A stretch of 64,000 bases of DNA. Origin: Hirudinaria manillensis (taxonomy: Eukaryota; Annelida; Clitellata; Hirudinida; Hirudinidae). The notes below the pieces were generated by a model. The model was not told where the DNA came from and did not search any database. It saw only the letters and a program-made list of their open reading frames with translations. Of the stretch, positions 36,391-48,900 are shown piece after piece. The first letter of the stretch is position 1. Every line of letters starts with the position of its first letter. The stretch is from assembly GCA_034509925.1 (NCBI GenBank), contig CM067526.1:9379629-9443628 (forward strand), written 5' to 3'. The position numbers were made by a program, and so were the translations under genes.

Positions 36391-36775
36391 GTTTTGCCAG
36401 CATCAGATAAACAATTTTGATGTTATTTAGTTTGAAAAGTAGTCGCTGGTGCAGAGGATATTATTTAACGTGAATGAGCTCACTAAATAACTTTTGGAGT
36501 TATTTAAAGTGAGTTTTCACGAATTAACGGCTGAACAAATAGGCAGAGCTACGACTGGTGGAGTGTTGTCTTTCTAAAGCCGTACACGGAATAAAGGGTA
36601 GAGGGCGGGTTTCCCGGCTTGCCTGCATTAGTTAAACTAACTATTTATGCTATTTAGATTGAAAACTCATGCTAAATAAGTCGTTGGTGCATGTTATTTA
36701 ACGTGAATGTGGTCACTAAACATTTGGAGCTATAATTAAATATATTTAGAGCGAATTTTCATAAAGGCGTAAAAT
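36391..36775. repeat. Two diverged tandem repeat units of about 160 bases
   Basis: Unit A (about 36391-36540) and unit B (about 36615-36775) share the order TTGCC-GCAT-AG-TAAAC, TTATTTAG-TTGAAAA, GTCG-TGGTGCA, TTATTTAACGTGAATG, TCACTAAA, TTTGGAG and TTTTCA. They are roughly 70 percent alike by eye, offset by about 225 bases. No coding potential. The family is not recognised. Confidence 0.6.
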
Positions 36776-36899
36776 GAGCGGAGCGTAATGAGGCGCGGGT
36801 ATTATAAGACCAGAGTCTTCGTCTCTTGGTCCGATTTGCTGCATCGAAAGTTGAGCGATTTCCAGAAAAATGCTTTTTAAAAACAGGTGTCCGCCATCT

Positions 36900-36925
36900 G
36901 CCTCTGACTATCTATCTATCTATCC
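36900..36925. repeat. (CTAT)n microsatellite
   Basis: Short tetranucleotide run, CTATCTATCTATCTATC, about 100 bases before the SINE-like element. Confidence 0.7.
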
Positions 36926-37039
36926 AGTTACTTGCGCAAAAACTGAAGAATAACGGACTCCCACTGATCCTAAATTCATGAAGAGAAAAGTCACAAGATG
37001 ATTGACTGCGGTATATTTTTTTTTATCTTTATTAGATAA

Positions 37040-37262
37040 GGTATACATTACCGGTTAAAGCGCGTTTGACTGGCGCCCGCCTGGGTTCGATTCAGAGCCT
37101 CGCGCGCATTTCTAAAACAAGACAGGATGTACCTTCCTGAGATGGAGATTGGGTCCATTGGATCAGGGATACCCTGGGTTAGGCTTTGTTCGGAATTTTT
37201 GGCAGTCATGCATATGTGTTAAATTCTGATTGCATTATGACGATAATAAATAAAATAATTGA
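37040..37262 (+). mobile_element. tRNA-derived SINE
   Basis: A tRNA-like head has a D-arm-like GGTTAAAGCG at 37053-37062 and a perfect internal promoter B box, GGTTCGATTC, at 37084-37093. These are spaced as in a tRNA gene with a short anticodon region (GCGTTTGACTGGCGCCCG). The matching acceptor stem is missing, so it is not a functional tRNA. A roughly 130-base unrelated body follows, ending in AATAAATAAAATAATT. This is the normal build of a polymerase III SINE. Confidence 0.65.
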
Positions 37263-37796
37263 CGGCAGCTTAAACAATTATAACAATGTTGCGCTAGATT
37301 TTACCAGCAGCAGGACAAAAAATTTGTAAATTGAAAACAGCGTTAAAAAGGCTTCAGAGTATCAACTAAATGTAGCTCCTCCCACTATTGTGGCTCCTCT
37401 CCTCGAATTGCGTTAGGATCAATAACGGTCAACGGTATGGATCAGAATAAAACAACGGCAATTATGTTCAGATAAGAACGTTAAAAAACTCACATATAAA
37501 TGCATTTTTAAATATAATCTTAGCTTCAAGCGACTTAATATTCATTCTTGTCTTCGTTCAATATTTTCATGAATTTAAAGTCTTATTTCCTAATCTGTAC
37601 TCAAACGTTATTTAGAAAATATAGAGTTAATTGATTACACATAAATGTATTAAGAGAAAAAGTAAGATAACTTCAACCAATTATAAAAACACTTTAGAGC
37701 TTATTTAATTTTCTATGTTTATTTCGATTTTCATTGACAGGCGTGATTGGTGCGGTATTCTAAATCGCCTTTTTGAGATAAACAGATTAAGGAACT

Positions 37797-38587
37797 ATGG
37801 TAAAGACATAATTCTTTTTTTTCACATAATATGCTACAAACTTATTTATCTTGCATGGATGTTATAAGATATTGATTGCTTATTGATATTTAAATGACTA
37901 TTTGCTATTTTTCTATTTCTACAAATAAATCATTGTTTCAATAAAATATAAATTGTAGGCCGACGAAATCAGCCCTAAAGCTTACCCTTTGGCTGATGAA
38001 GCACTTCAAAAGAAGATCCTAGAAGTTGTCCAGCAGGCAAACAGCTACAAACAATTGAGAAAAGGAGCAAATGAAGGTGAGTTCCTAAATAACCATTTGT
38101 CCTGCAGTTATACCACCTAATACATTTTTTCTTTGATAGCCACAAAATCACTTAATAGAGGCTTGTCCGAATTCATAGTCATGGCGGCAGATACAAAACC
38201 AATCGAGATTTTACTGCATTTGCCCCTTGTTTGTGAAGATAAGGTATTTATAAAACTTGGTTTTATGTTGATTGTTATTTAATATCTGCCAAATATTTCA
38301 GAATGTTTCATATGTTTTTGTAAAGTCAAAGACAGGTAAGTTATCTTTATCTAATTCAAGCTCATAAAATGCTGAACAGGTTGATCTGAGTTATATCACG
38401 ATCCTCTGTCCATGCTGAGTTGATTTTTGCAAAATGATTAAATGACATATTCTTAATTGTAGCACTAGGCAGAGCTTGTGGAGTTTCGAGGCCTGTTGTT
38501 GCTTGCTCAGTCAATTCAATCGAGGGATCCCAGCTAAAGTCACAGATTGACAGCATCAAGGAATCAATCCAGAGTTTGATACTCTGA
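37797..38587 (+). CDS. SNU13: SNU13 (NHP2L1, 15.5K), tandem copy 1
   Basis: Exons 37797-37799, 37959-38076, 38140-38243, 38302-38335 and 38463-38587 give 127 codons (human 128). The first coding exon is the ATG alone, followed by donor GTAAAG. Protein: [90 protein letters not shown], ending SIQSLIL. This is a complete L7Ae/NHP2-like fold. SNU13 binds kink-turns in U4 snRNA and in box C/D snoRNAs, so it works in both the tri-snRNP and rRNA 2'-O-methylation. The invariant [17 protein letters not shown]-binding loop is intact. Confidence 0.93.
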
Positions 38588-40579
38588 TGGGGAACTTCTA
38601 AGTTTCTTCTCAAATAATATCAAGACCTTCAAATATTTTGCGAACTGTTTCAATAGGCATGTGACCTTTATGATATGTCTGGTGATTAAGTCATTATCCA
38701 AATTGACTTAAATTGCAATTGAATTCACATTTTTATAAATTCAGAAAATAAATTATTTTTTGTCAGAAACTATTGGTTTGTATAATAATATATGCATGGC
38801 CTCCACAAGAGCATGGTTTCAAATATGACAATTTATGGAAGTCTTTGCTATTTGTGTGCAATTTAGCTAATGTTTTATTTTTTGGAGTGGCTTTATGATA
38901 CTCAAAAACAGATTGCTTGACCTGATTTATTAATCCTGTCTCATCAATTATTCATGTTTGTATTGAGACAGGAGAGCTGGCAATAGGTCCAAGGGATCAT
39001 GGCCTGGGTAAAGGGTTGGTTAGTGAGGGAAATCCACAAGGGAAAATGAGCTAATTAAAAAGTGATTTGTATTTATTGCATTCTTGAGCCCATTGAACCT
39101 TTAGGGTCTAGATCTGCTATTTCCTCATAGAGGAATTGGCTGCCACTGGTCTGTCTTGGTATCTTGTATATGACATATAGTTGCTTCCTCCTTGCATCGG
39201 CAGGGTCAATTCCTAGGAGCCTCATGACTCATTCTTGGATTACCAGGGGCCTTCCACAATAGTATCCAATATTGTAGCACTGTGTTCCTAGATCTGCTTT
39301 CCTCTCCAGATACTTCATTGCCTTCTGGAGTTCTCCAATTTGTCCTTCTCTCCTTCAAAGGGAATGGTCCAAGGTGAAGGTGGTCGCCAGGTTGCTTTTA
39401 ACAACCACGAATTGTCAGGCATTTTGTCTACTCAAACTTGCATACCCTCACATTTAGGGACATTGTCCAGAGCCAAAAATGAGCCGCCTCCCTCACGTAA
39501 CTGTCTCTTCAAATGAAGTGGTTGGACACCGCATTTTAGCTGGTGTATCCCATGACCTTACCGTGATCTAGTTTGGCCATCAGCGATTGTTGTGTAGTTA
39601 TTTAGCGCTTTTTGTTCCTTTTCGACGCTTATTTAGCAAGGACGGGGGTATTCCTTAGCGACCATTTGAAACCCGGTAGAGTTTTCCTGAGGATAGTAGG
39701 CATATTCCTCGTTTTAATCCATAGCTAATGCAACGCGTTGAACCGGGGCCAATCGACTGAGGACAAATGAGCGGTCCGGGACGGACGGTCATATCTAGCG
39801 TGTCGGACTTGGGCAAACAAATTCGGCCCCTGCAGTGCTTAAAGGCTTTACTTTTATTTCGTTACTTAATAATACTGGCATTTGTATACCTATGTAGGGA
39901 TTTTCAATTTTTTTTGTATCTGTGCGGACCATAGACACTACAAGACTTTTAAACGTTGCCCGAGATGCCGTAAAAGTTAGGTTAGAGGTAACCTGATGCT
40001 AACGTATGAGCGTTCTCGGGTTAGGTTTTATCAGGATTTTGCTTTATGCCGTCACGCGTTTTGGTCTATATCCTGGAAATATTAACACAGCTAATAATAA
40101 CAGATAATTTTAATATGTTAAATATATTTTAATATAGTAGTAAATATTACATCATCACTTTTTTTAATAAACTGGAGCTCCTACTCTTTTACGCCTCTTC
40201 CCTGCACACAATGAATCTTACTATGGATACTTAACATTAAATACCATCCCTCACTTATAAGCCACCATTGGCTAAAACCAAATTTTTTTTACCTTGAGCA
40301 CTTAAGGGTTTGGACTAATAGTTTGACCGTAAATCTAAATAATTTGTGAGTCACAAATTCACGTTTATGAAATTTTAAAAAATGATATATTTAGTTTTTG
40401 ACAATAATATGTAACTTTTATTCGTCAATAACAATTTATTACTATTTTAAATATCTAAATTTAAAACGGACTTCGGTAATAAAGAACGCTCCAATATCTT
40501 TGGTTGATTATATTTCTCACTTCTCTACCGTACCGCGTGGGGTTGATATTGCATCGTTTGACTTGTTGAATCATTCGCA
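38588..40579. other. Spacer between the two SNU13 genes
   Basis: AT-rich and GC-mixed spacer. 39090-39480 holds a decayed minus-strand coding-like stretch (listed separately). 39500-39840 is GC-richer and without a gene. No other coding pattern. Confidence 0.45.
39085..39475 (-). pseudogene. Decayed coding-like stretch of unknown family
   Basis: The minus strand reads QIGELQKAMKYLERKADLGT, then CYNIGYYCGRPLVIQ, an in-frame stop, and RLLGIDPADARRKQLYVIYK. Base composition is unlike the AT-rich flanks. It looks like the remnant of a transposon-encoded or host gene. I do not recognise the family. Confidence 0.35.
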
Positions 40580-41454
40580 ATGGTGGGTTATCCCTGTAAT
40601 TAGATTAATATTTGATGTGTGTCTTACGATGCACCGATAATTCTTGGAATAATTTCAACAAACACCTAAATTGTAGGCTGAAGAAATTAGTCCTAAAGCT
40701 TATCCTCTGGCTGATGAAGCACTTCAAAAGAAGATCCTAGAAGTTGTCCAACAGGCAAATAGCTACAAACAATTGAGAAAAGGAGCGAATGAAGGTGAGT
40801 TCCTAAATAACCATTCGTTCTGCAATTACATCACCTAATGTAATTTTTCTTCGATAGCCACAAAATCACTCAACAGAGGCTTGTCGGAATTCATAGTCAT
40901 GGCGGCAGACACAAAACCAATCGAGATTTTACTGCATTTGCCCCTTGTTTGTGAAGATAAGGTATTTATGCAACTTTGTTTTATTGATTATGAAGCTGGA
41001 ACTTACAATAGGAACATTATAACAAATAAGTAACAACAATACAGCCACGAGCAATATCATAAATTATGTTGCCGTAATAGTATTACAAGAGATATTATAT
41101 TGGTTGATGTCTAATATCTACTTACTTTTTCAGAATGTTTCATACGTTTTTGTAAAGTCAAAGACAGGTAAGCACTAATGTGACAGTTTGTCTAATATGA
41201 TATTTAATTTATTAAAATGCTATTCCTTAATGCTGTCCAGGCTGACATGAGTTGTGTCATGATCGCCTATCCACGCCTCGTGCATGGATTCTTGCGAAAT
41301 GATTACATGACAAATGTTCTTAATTGTAGCACTAGGCAGAGCTTGTGGAGTTTCAAGGCCCGTTGTTGCTTGCTCAGTCAATTCAATTGAGGGATCCCAG
41401 CTAAAGTCACAGATTGATAGCATCAAGGAATCAATCCAGAGCTTGATACTCTGA
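40580..41454 (+). CDS. SNU13: SNU13 (NHP2L1, 15.5K), tandem copy 2
   Basis: Exons 40677-40794, 40858-40961, 41134-41167 and 41330-41454, with a first exon inferred to be the ATG at 40580-40582 (followed by GTGGGT) by analogy with copy 1. Exon lengths are identical to copy 1 (118, 104, 34 and 125 bases). The protein matches copy 1 except Glu for Asp in its second or third residue; about 19 other coding differences are silent. Intron 3 is longer here (172 against 58 bases). It lies convergent to, and 166 bases from, the POMGNT1-like stop. The first exon is the uncertain part. Confidence 0.9.
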
Positions 41455-41620
41455 GAAGACATCATCGAAGTTGTCATATTGTAAATAATAGGACAGATTT
41501 CTGGACTGCTAATGTCATTTTTTGAATAAATGAGTTCATAAAAAAACCATTATTGTTGTTTATAAAACAGTCCTCAATAAGCATTTGGAATGGTTATTTT
41601 GTATAAAAATTTAAATCGTC

Positions 41621-44600
41621 TTAATTTGTTAATTGATTTAATTTAAATGCTCTGTGTTCCACTGGCTTCAACGAGTAGAATGGTGATTTTTCCCCAATTA
41701 GAATGACTTCTGCTTCCATGTAGGTGAACCTAAAATAATTTAAGATTTTTGTGAAAACTTCCCTGGGGTCAATGAGCAATTTTCAAGTGAATGCAAAATC
41801 AACAGCTTATTTTAGGTCCAATTAACTCAATTTAGAAAAAAGCATACAAATGTCTTGTAATTTCTGCAAGCTTCATTATTTAAAAATGGTGCCTGGTGTA
41901 GTAACTATCGTTTGAACATATTTAATAAATAACAGGTTTTCATGCATAAACTTGAAGCTGTGTCAATGCTTAAGGGACTGGTGACTCATCAGTGGTGAGC
42001 TTCACAAATAAAACAGTATTGTATGTTATGGTGCATGTAGTAATAGAATCAGCTGCACAAAATAGCAGTTCATGCTGATCCCAACTTTATGAAAACGACT
42101 ATTGTACCACGCTGTTGCCTGTAGAAAGAATCATGATTTACCAAAATTGGGTGTTACTGCTATTGCAACAACATGGTGCAAATGTTTATAATCATAAGGT
42201 TTATGAAAGAAATTTTAAAGCAAAAACTCCAGTATTTTGGCTATTAATATCAGTCCTTAAAAACAAATGAACATGTCTTAAAGTTCAGTTTTGGCAATCC
42301 TGCATGAACCATGAAAATAGTCTCAAAAGCCATAGGTGGAGGACTCCTTATTTAGATGAACAAACATCTTTCACTTTTTGAAGACATATTTTACATATAT
42401 ATATATATGTAATATATATATAATGAATTAAAAGTTGAAGCTCACCTTAGTGTATTTTTGTGCAATCCACGAATTTTAAACTTTGGAGAATATAGGAGAT
42501 TGAAACATCTGCACAGACTTTCAAAAGTTTTGCTGTCCACAGACTGCTCAAAATACACTACATGTGTTCCTCTGAAAGACGATATGTAATCATATGTAAA
42601 TTGATTATGGGTATCCCTTAATCTCTAAGAGGATGGCTTTTAATTTCAATGAGATTGCTTGAGATCAAGCTAGCATTCAATTACTGTTTCTATAAAAAAA
42701 AAACATTGGATTGAAAATAGGCATACTTTGTCAACTTCAATCCAGGTACTTGAATGCAGGATTCAAGATCCAAGAGTGGCACTAAAGATGCATGTTTTAT
42801 CAAATTCTCCAACACACTGTCATACTCAGATTTCTTAAGATTTGATATACTAGCAAGTTTTACTGTCTTAGACCTGCAAAGCAGAAGAGATTCATTTAGA
42901 AAGCTAAATAAGTCCAATAAATATTTACATTGTCATCCATTACATTTTACATATTACATGAAAAATATTTATAAAACAAGTTTCAACACTTTTTTTACAT
43001 TAACTGGCAGTTATTTCATTATCAAATTACAGATGGGTAACATAGTATAGTATTGGCACCCATGCTATTATATTTAGTTGTAATAAATTTCTATTGTTTC
43101 AGGTAGCAAAACACAATTATTACATTATTTTTAGTACATTTCAAAATAAAAATGTGTTTTTCTTCAGTAAAATTGTATTAAATTTCTCCAAAGCTAAGCA
43201 TAGCTTAGCAATGTATCCAGATTAAGGAGTAGAATCTACAAATGTGGATGTGCTCAATTATAAATATATATTAACAGTATATATTATAGTGGCTCATATA
43301 TTAAACATTTGTTTGAAAATATTAAGACCGACTTTTTCGATTGGTTCCATTAAAAAACTATTAGCAAATTTTGTAAAAGAAATATTAAATTAATATTTAA
43401 TATTTAGAGGTCACTCAAAACTACCAAAGTTTTCTCATATGAGACTAATTTCTGATCTCCTTTTTTGGCTGTCTTTACTTTGTGATCCAAAAAAGATCTT
43501 GTCTTCATAAACCATAATCCATAGTCCCACTTTGTCAAATTGTCAAACCGCTTTCAATTGGGGCCAAAAAATGAAGTTTGTTTCTTGAGTCTAGGTTTTG
43601 CAGTTCCTTATTGTCTTTTGACCATTCCATCAAAATATCCCACAACAAAATAACTTCGTCAAATTAGCTTTGTTTAATTTATACGAATATACCTAAATGC
43701 AATATCAATCAGTGGCCTTTTTGGCTAAAAAGGAAATTTTTAATAAGAACAGGACATAGTACACGTGGACATTTAAAGGTTTTATTTTAAACAAAATTCA
43801 ATCTGTGAGCACAACCTTCCCTGGAGCTCTTCAAGTGCCTGAAGACCCACCTCTTCAGGAAATCATAACAGAGGCAGAAAAACACACAAGGCGCCTCTGA
43901 CGCTACGTACATGGAACCAAACTATTATACTTATTATTATTTATTAAAAGTTAAAATTATGAGCCAAGCCTTTGAAACCATACATATGATTCTCCTTTTG
44001 TCATACTCCTTTATTATATTTTGAAGTCTAACAGAGGCACCTTGACAACATTAAAAAAATCTTTAAAGTGATGTCTGTCATCTACTGTTCTACATTCCCT
44101 CATCAGGGATTTGTTTGTTTCACAGGACTAAAACAAATTTCCACGCATTAACAAACCATTTGCAATGGCCTTGAAAGAGGTCCATACACACTCATCAGAT
44201 CAGAAGAAATCATTAGACAACCTAAGAAACACACATAAAAGTCAGGCAAGTTCATGTATGATGTATTGCACTTCATTTGATGTATATTGCATGTCAATTG
44301 GTACACAACATGTTGAAATCTTCAATGCATACATTATGAAAAGAAGATCAATGTTAATGAATTTCCCAGATACCATCAGGTACTCATTAAATATTCAAAA
44401 GAAGGACCAACAAGAAATATATGTGCTTACTGAAAAAACATTAGAAATGTTCCAATAGATGGTAATATTTATTAATCTTGTAACAATGTAGTTACATTTA
44501 TATTTATTATGTTCATGAAAAAAGATTCATTACATTACAATACTAAGTTTGGAATCTTTGTGAATTTGATCTTCTGGAGAAAGTACAATTATGAGTGACA

Positions 44601-45468
44601 TTTAAACAAAGCTGTATTAAATTGTCCTAATTGGACTCAAAGCATTTTACTTAAACATTGGTATTCATCTGGGGGTGGGGGAAGTTTTCCCAGGAAGTGA
44701 ATTTTAAATTAAATTTAAAACAAGTCCACCCTTAATGCATGTAATTATACTTTTCTTAGGGGTGACCAAATAATTAAACTAATAGAGAATGTGAAGATAT
44801 TTTTTTAAAGAATGAATGAAATTGAGAAATCTGAATAGCTAACGTGCTATATCTCCTAGGCTTGTTGAAATAATCCCTAATAAATTCAGCATGTTCAGTC
44901 AGTCCCAGATATTCTCTCCTAATGGTTCGTGACACGTCAGGAATCAACATCTCCTTACCCTCTGGTAATTTCCAACCAAACCAAGATCTGTAGAATATGA
45001 TTAAACTTGTACGTTGGCAGAATGAATTGCATGTGCAATGACACATTGTATTGTATCATTAGTTAATGGAATACCCAGACAGATAATTTGCACTCATTAT
45101 TGGCTATTATGCTAAGAAAGAATCCTAACAAACAAATGAAGTGCAATACATCATACAAATGGAGTGAGGTGCATCTTTTGCTTATTCAAATAATCATAGA
45201 ATACAAACCTAACACTGCAACAATCCAGCATATTGTTCACCATTTGTGTACCATAGAATGATTTTTTCAGCATAAAACCTGATCCTGGGAATGTCTCCCC
45301 CCTATAAACCAAGTCTGGTCTTTGGGAATGTCCGTCAAATCCTATTTAATGTTAGCAACAGTCACAATGTGATTCACTTAAAGAATATAGGGTTCATTCA
45401 TAACAATTGGCAAGCATGCATAATGTCAGTCATAATGTAAATAATTACAATAACAACTGAATCTCAGT

Positions 45469-45504
<36 letters not shown>

Positions 45505-45878
45505 GTAATGGACAGTTATAATGACAACAACAGTTCAACAACTTTTTATAATATTTAATAATAGTAACCAATTTATTAATATAGAGCTAAAGAGCTAAAA
45601 ACCAGAATAAGTAATGAAATGCCAAACCGTGCTCATTGAAGGCCGTGACTCCGGCAAGAGAGTCGTCTTCGTCGAGAACCTCAAGGGTTTGCCCAAAAAA
45701 GGACAGCAGGTCTGCTGCTGGCAACACCTCCTCTTCCAGGAAGATTGCATATTTCTGAAATTGAATGAGGCACTTTTAGCAATGTTAACAAACTTCAAGT
45801 CTTGAGATAATCTATAGTCCATAATTATAAATGCAAACAAATGTCCATGTCTAATTAGAATAATTAATTTCTTGCAAG

Positions 45879-45911
<33 letters not shown>

Positions 45912-48900
45912 TGTTACATTATCATATATTTCTTACATATAATTAATCAGGTAAATCAATAATAATCATGGATATTATCAATATTATAATAAAATAACAA
46001 CAAATAGCAATTGATGCCACTAATGAATAACTCAAAAGATGATTTAGCAAATCATTCAGAAGAACAAAAGGAAGAATTAACTGCACTAGGAAACATGATC
46101 CAAACAAGATCCAAAGCATCCCTCATGAGATCTGCAAATAGATTAAAAAATGGTTTCAACATTCAAAATGACTCATGAAGCAGCCAATGTCTAGAACTTC
46201 AAGAACCAAAGCTAGTTAGTATTGACAACAACAGAACTAGGGCACCCTGCACCTATTAATATATTATGTGATTATATGATGATTGACTGAATTTTGCTTT
46301 GACTTAATCTAATTTAAACACATCTAATTCGTTTAGTTAAGATTGTGAATTTTTGCCTAAAACAAACAGGAAGAAAATTTAGAATTGAGCTGATTATTGA
46401 TAACATTGGCTGAATGAATGAGGATATCTGATAAATCGATATAAATAAAAGTATAATCAGAGTAGAAAGGAATTCTTACTTATGTATTTTGTGCTGCTTT
46501 TCAATTGACGAATTGTGATGTTGAACAGGGAAGCAATATTGCGTGACTCTTCAAACTTCTCATCAGACATCATCTTCATTGCACATTATCAGATAATTAT
46601 TATTATTAATATTAATATCCTTAACTTTAATAATGTTCTTAACAATCAACGCTGACTGACCACAACATAATTGATGTCCAGGCCTGGAACCTTGAAGAGA
46701 GCTTCAAGCTGTTTTACAGTTGATATTTGACTCAGACCTAATTTCACATACAAATTAATGTAAATATAGTTGATTTTATGATTCATACATACGTGAATTA
46801 TTCATTTGCATAGCATCGGAGCCTCAATTCATTTATATAGCGCTCCTTCATGAGGACACTCGTGGCAGTGTGAGTCAGGCCATTACTGCTTCGGCAAGCG
46901 GGATCGATAACATCCGAGCTAATTCGCAAGCCGTGCAATATGGTAACCGACTTGAATTTTTTAAATATGAAATTCAATACAGCAACTTGAAAATCAATTC
47001 TATTGTAACTTAAGATAAAAAAATTATTCAGAGTTATTAAACAAGGTTGTCTAATAATAACCTGGTATGAGTACAATTGGTGTTTTGTATATCAATGGTC
47101 CTTCAAATGTTTTGTTTGGCAATGGGAGGATCTTTGGGTGTTCATCAATATTTTTTGCTAAAAGTACACCCAGAACTTATGCATCAAACAGCAAACATTG
47201 AAGAAACAATAACAATAATAAATAAATAAATAAAAAATAAATAAATAACTAATAATAACTAATATGAAATACCTGAACAAAAGTCTTCATAGCCATCATA
47301 AGTCTTACAAAAATTTCTCCTTGGTATGTTCTTCTTGAGACTTAAATCAATCTTCTTGTCCTGACCCTTGACTAACGTTTTAACATTAAATAAACACTTA
47401 AGTCTCAATTAATAATATTGTATTCACAGCAAAATAAATTTACAATTTTTCTCGATGCAAAACGTTGACGAGATAGAATAAGGCCAGCTGTCTTTCCCAG
47501 CTGGTTCGATCTGAATGAGACAACAAAGAGAAAATGGCATCAGATGTTACAGAACAAAGCAAAAGCTTTAAGCACTGACATCTTCGTAGGGAGTGAACCC
47601 CTTGAGTCCTGACTTTCCGACAAAGATCCAAACGTCTCTGAAGCCAAGATCTTTGATAAAGTTGCTGCCAAAAGAAGCCAGAAGATCCATGGCTTTACTG
47701 CTCAGCCTGTAAGGAGACAAAGACGACATTGAATTTTGTTTCTCATGTTTTGTTTCTTCAGAAGATTGCTTAGGCCATGACACAAATATTTGTGGTTTCG
47801 TGATTATTTTGAGCAGTACATTCTCTGTGATTTTGAAATGCAAGGCATTAGTTGCACCAATTAAGTGACAACTGACGAGCAATTACGAAAAAAAATTCAA
47901 CGAACGCAGTTTTTGCTTCGTCATGAGCCAGTGCAATAATCATTTCATTATTTTTCAAGCCCAGCAGAAACTCCTCCAATTTTGTGCTTTCTGTTTGAAA
48001 TTAAATTTAAAAACATATTATAAAAATCCATTGCAATGTTTTATAACCCACATTTTAAGAATACTTTTATGTTATTGGAATCTCAAAGTGAGACTGAATC
48101 TCAAAGTAGTTTATTTATGTAAATCTTACTAGTTAGATGTATTTATTAAGTTAGCAAGTAAAAAGCAAGATGCATATAAATACCTGAATCTAGGCTTAAA
48201 TGGATTAATTGTACGATTGCAATTACAACATTCAAGAAAGAATGAACAATGGAAGAAATAAAAAACAATTTAACTCAAGAAAAGTTTGTTTACAAATTCC
48301 ATGTTTGCTCTGTAAAAAAAAAACAATTTATGACTTGTGTGGGAGAGATTGCATTTTACATTACTTAAAGTTGCCTGAATCATCTGCATATCATTCTCTC
48401 ATTTCTTAGAATGATTAATGCCAAAAAATTGAGGCCAATCAGAAGACAATGATTTTAAGACAGAGACACAGTAATTTATATTAATAAATTTATTAATAAA
48501 GATTTAGAAAAGGAATTGAAGACACACAACAGATGCATAGAATGATCACTGAGCATACATTGATCAGTGAAAGAAGAAACATCGAAGCAATGTCTTAATT
48601 AATTGGTCAATTATTAAAAAAAATCTAAATGACATCCTCACTCTCTGCACTCTCGTAAGTGTCAAACCTCTGCACATCCAGAACAGCACCACTGCTGGAG
48701 TCGATGGAGACCACAGAAATGCCACGACCGGGGTCGTTCAGATCATTTGAAATCACGCTGTCAACAAAAAGGCCTGTTTTTGCATGTGATGTTTATGATG
48801 TTAAAATGTGTTAAAATTAGTTTAACTTCATGTTCCATCACCGTAAGAAACTCCCAGACTTGTCAAAAATCATCATTACCATCAGAAACAACATGTGCTT

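Noticed and set aside
37053-37110. A true tRNA gene
   Set aside because: B box and D-arm-like sequence are present, but there is no matching acceptor stem and no clean anticodon arm; it fits a SINE head instead.
38362-38613. Minus-strand frames over the last SNU13 exon in both copies (also 41220-41477)
   Set aside because: They resemble each other only because the exon is duplicated; the plus strand is the coding one.
39970-40040. Telomere-like TTAGGTTAG words
   Set aside because: Only isolated, imperfect occurrences, not a tandem array.
44165-44458. 97-codon plus-strand frame in a POMGNT1-like intron
   Set aside because: No recognisable domain and no splice context. It overlaps one arm of the 25-base inverted repeat, so it may be transposon-derived, but coding is unsupported.
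45614-45805. 63-codon plus-strand frame
   Set aside because: Antisense shadow of the GT13 exon 45628-45754.
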